This document shows, one piece after another, positions 61,386 to 64,000 of a stretch of 64,000 bases of DNA. This stretch comes from Aphrocallistes beatrix (lineage: Eukaryota > Porifera > Hexactinellida > Sceptrulophora > Aphrocallistidae): assembly GCA_963281255.1 (NCBI GenBank), contig OY725489.1:6014523-6078522 (forward strand). Direction: 5' to 3'. The translations under genes were made by a program, and so were the position numbers. Within the stretch, counting starts at the first letter, position 1; the number at the start of each line of letters is the position of its first letter. A model generated the notes under the pieces. It had not been told where the DNA came from. It did not search any database and saw only the letters and a list, made by a program, of their open reading frames with translations.

Positions 61386-64000
61386 ATACAATTCAATAAA
61401 AGTTAGTGTATTTTATGATGTGCGTATGCATGTGTATGTATATCTATGTATGCTTGTAACGTATGTATATTCACTGAAATTAATTTAATGAGTGTTTAAT
61501 TAAGTGGCTATGTCGTGTGCGATACGGAAAAGATGAGTTTTCAGGAGTTTTTTGAACAGAAGAAGTGAAAGGACATTCCGAATGTTGGGAGGGAGAAGAT
61601 TCCACTCAACAGGCGCAGCTAAAGTGAATGCACGATCACCAGAGTTTTGGAAGATTTGATATTAGGATGTTCAAGGAGGATAGCATTGGATGATCGTAGA
61701 GTGCGATTGGATGTCTTAACCTCTATGAGCTGGATGATATAGTCCTGAGCAAGGTAATGGATGGCTTTATAAGTTATGAGGAGAATTTTGAAGAGGATGC
61801 GATGTTTAACAGGCAGCCAGTGGAGGTTGATAAGAAGAGGAGATGACGAGAAGGTACGGGAGACATTGTAGATAAACCTGGCTGCACTGTTCTGGACTCG
61901 CTGGAGTCGAGCTATGAGGGATGATGGGTAACCATACAAGAGGCTAATACAGTAATCAAGACGAGATGTGATAAAAGCATTAACGAGAGTTTCACAGATT
62001 TCCCTAGAGAGATACTTTCTAATACGCCGGATGTTATAGATGTAATAGAGGCAGGAGGAGGCAACTTTGCTGACCTGAGTAGACATTGAGAGGGTGTTGT
62101 CCAGCCAAGTTCCTAGATTCCATACTTCTTTGGAAGAAGAGATTCTCGACTCACCAACAGAGATGCTATCAGTTTGAACCTTAGATAGTTGTTGACGAGT
62201 CCCTATTATAAGGAACTCAGTCTTGGTGTCATTGATAAGCAACTTGTTGGTGAGGAGCCAAGAACGGATCGCAGAGATCGCAAGATTGGATGGCGGAGAA
62301 AGCAGATTCTTCAGAAGAGATGGAACCGGGTTTAAAAGAATAATACATAGACCTGAGTATCGTCGGCATAGCAGTGAATGTCGGGGAGGTGGGACCTAAT
62401 AAGTTCGAAAAGAGGACTGGTATAGAGACTAAAGAGAAGCGGACCAAGACAAGAACCCTGAGAAACTCCGTATTGGACCGGGATATCGGAGGAATCAGAA
62501 CCCTTAATCGAGACGAATTGAGTCCTACCAGAGAGGTAAGATTCAAACCAAGACAGAGAAGAGTCACAAATGCCGAAATGAGGCTGGAGACGATTGAGTA
62601 AGATGGTATGGTCGACAGTGTCGAAGGCCGAGCTAAGATCAAGAAGAACCAGAAGGGATACATGTTGGCGATTCATGCTGAGGAGGATGTCGTTTGTGAC
62701 CTTCAGGAGCGCAGTCTCCGTACTGTGGTGCTTACGATAGGCAGACTACGTCTCGGGGAAGAGATGATGTAATGAAAGATGATTCACAACCTGGATGGAA
62801 TCGGCTCTCTCAGCTATCTTAGAGATGAAAGAAAGATTGCTAAGTGGACGATAGTTAGAGAAGATGGGATCGAGATTTGGTCTTTTAAGTTTATGCAAGA
62901 TGATGGCGCGCTTCCAGAGAGAAGAAAAATGACCAGCCGAGAGGGAACTATTTACGATTCTCTTAAGGATGGGCGCTAAGATAGGTAGAGATGATTTGAC
63001 CAGAGATTTTGGAATGAGATCGAGGATACAGGATTTATTAGAAGCAGAGGAAACAAGGGAAACGATTTCTTTCTCAGATAATTCTTTGAATTGGTGGAAA
63101 AGATGTTGGATGTTTGAATTATCTGAGGGGGTAACGGAAGACGACGATGCGCTTGATTCGATGGTGGAACTGATGTTGTTTACCTTAAGAACAAAGAAGT
63201 TGGCGAGTTCCTGAGAAAGAACATCCTTATCAGTATGTGGTTGTAGAGGCTGTTGCTGGCGTAAGCCGAGCAGTGAGTTAGCCTTACGGAAAAGTGAGCG
63301 CTGGTCATGACATAACTGACTGATCCAATCAGAATAGAAACTGCGACGTTCCCCTGTTCATCAGGTCAGCCACAAGATTCCTCTGATGCTTGAATTCAGC
63401 CAAATGGTCAAGGTCATTAGACTGGCACCACTTCCGTTCAGCCTTCCTTCTTGCTCACTTGGCCTGCTTAATGCAACTGGTATACCATGGGACACGGGGA
63501 CGGGTGACTATGGTTTTGGTTCGCGGCGGAGCATGCTTATCATAGATGGAAGATAGAGTACTGCTATATGATGCTATAAGCTCCTCAAGATGATCAGGTG
63601 GGTTAGCACAGAAATCAGAGGAAGCAAGATCAGCAAGAAAGATTGGGAGGTTGGTGGATTTGGAACGATAGGTAACCTCCTGAGAGGAAAGACAAGGTTT
63701 GGAAAGCGAGAGACTACAAGAGATGGAGAAATGGTCAGAGAATAGATGGACAGGAGCGGGATCAGAGAGGATGATGTGTCAGCAGAACGAGTTATTATCA
63801 GATCGAGAATGTAACCCTTCTCATGAGTTGGCTGATTCACATGCTGGATTAAAGATAAAGAATGCAGGAGCTCGGAGAACTGTAAAGACTCAGAAGGGAT
63901 GTCGACATGGATGTTGAAGTCTCCAGTTATTATTAGAGGCTCCTTACACAAGAAGATGGGTTCAAGAAGAGATGAAAACCGTTCAAGCAAGGTAGAAATA
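61381..64000 (-). mobile_element. CR1/L2-type LINE, runs off the window
   Basis: Minus-strand non-LTR retrotransposon with endonuclease, RT and C-terminal region in order, a 3' untranslated stretch of about 235 bp and a short-repeat tail. The 5' end is beyond 64000. Its base composition is richer in G+C than the neighbourhood. Confidence 0.85.
61619..64000 (-). pseudogene. LINE ORF2: endonuclease and reverse transcriptase, frameshifted
   Basis: Minus strand. 63990-63574: LIITGDFNIHVD and LIQHVNQPTHEKGYILDLII, the C-terminal half of an APE endonuclease, with the GDFN Asp-Asn pair. Around 63560-63360: HAPPRTKTIVTRPRVPWY and ARRKAERKW, the usual linker. About 62760-62690: fingers region with the SAYRKHHSTETALLKV block. 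62676-62332: LVLLDLSSAFDTVDHTILLN with the first RT Asp, YGVSQGSCLGPLLFSLYTSP, and CYADDTQVYVLF with the catalytic Asp pair. 62242-61619: the C-terminal domain with FLIIGTRQQL, SSCLYYIYNIRRIRKYLS, LDYCISLLYGYP, LQRVQNSAARFIYN and LHWLPVKHRILFKIL. At least four frame changes. Domain sequence places it near CR1/L2-like LINEs rather than RTE or L1. Confidence 0.85.

Noticed and set aside
61004-61396. Long open frames of Ile, Asn and Tyr on both strands
   Set aside because: They are translations of the ATAATTATA microsatellite, not genes.
63699-63917. Plus-strand charged open frames between 62374 and 63917
   Set aside because: Antisense of the LINE endonuclease and RT; the minus strand holds the recognisable motifs.

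Overview
This window looks like repeat-dense, AT-rich chromosomal DNA from an invertebrate animal. There is no operon structure or ribosome binding sites. The coding remnants are almost all from eukaryotic mobile elements: Tc1, mariner, pogo/Tigger, hAT, Mutator-like, PIF/Harbinger-like, a RAG1/Transib relative, Helitron, a Penelope-like element, Gypsy and a CR1/L2-type LINE. Small inverted-repeat (MITE) derivatives are everywhere. I found no convincing host gene and no tRNA or rRNA gene. The species cannot be fixed from this sequence.

Layout. 0-9 kb: a Tc1 fragment at the left edge, a decayed Mutator-domain ORF, small MITEs, a fold-back, two minisatellites and two Helitron copies. 9-12.7 kb: a PIF/Harbinger-like element, then a 1.46-kb long-inverted-repeat element with an 8-bp target duplication. 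12.9-18.1 kb: tandem Helitron ends, then a mariner transposon split by a 3.07-kb Helitron that carries a MITE, a Penelope-like RT/GIY-YIG gene with a candidate hammerhead ribozyme, and a second MITE. 18.7-22.4 kb: a long palindrome broken by a Helitron, then a second Harbinger-like copy. 22.9-29.1 kb: minisatellites, Helitron and MITE copies, and two broken pogo/Tigger-type transposases. 29.6-31.0 kb: a complete Tc1 transposon with an uninterrupted 331-aa transposase. 31.4-32.8 kb: a Helitron replication-protein fragment. 33.6-42 kb: a four-level nest, in which a Gypsy element sits in a Helitron copy, a 6.7-kb Mutator-like element with a 9-bp target duplication and an OTU-protease-like domain sits in the Gypsy integrase, and a Tc1 sits in the Mutator-like element. 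42.7-44.1 kb: a 40-bp satellite. 46-50 kb: a MITE and a mariner whose interior holds a 1.2-kb palindrome. 50.7-57 kb: a Helitron and two hAT transposons. 59-61 kb: a RAG1/Transib-like transposase relic with a 152-bp hAT MITE inserted beside a conserved DG motif. 61-64 kb: a 9-bp microsatellite at the 3' end of a CR1/L2-type LINE that runs off the right edge.

The most informative thread is a set of short non-autonomous Helitrons in two families, called F1 and F2 here. They start TC, end in GC-rich hairpins followed by CTTG, and lie between A and T. They share both subterminal regions but differ internally. Two internal empty sites, one in the mariner gene and one in the opposite arm of a palindrome, support insertion without target duplication. 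The only Helitron replication gene here is a broken fragment, so any active partner lies elsewhere. The genes do not form a pathway; the window records successive transposition.

All boundaries were read by eye. Family assignments rest on remembered motifs, not on database searches.
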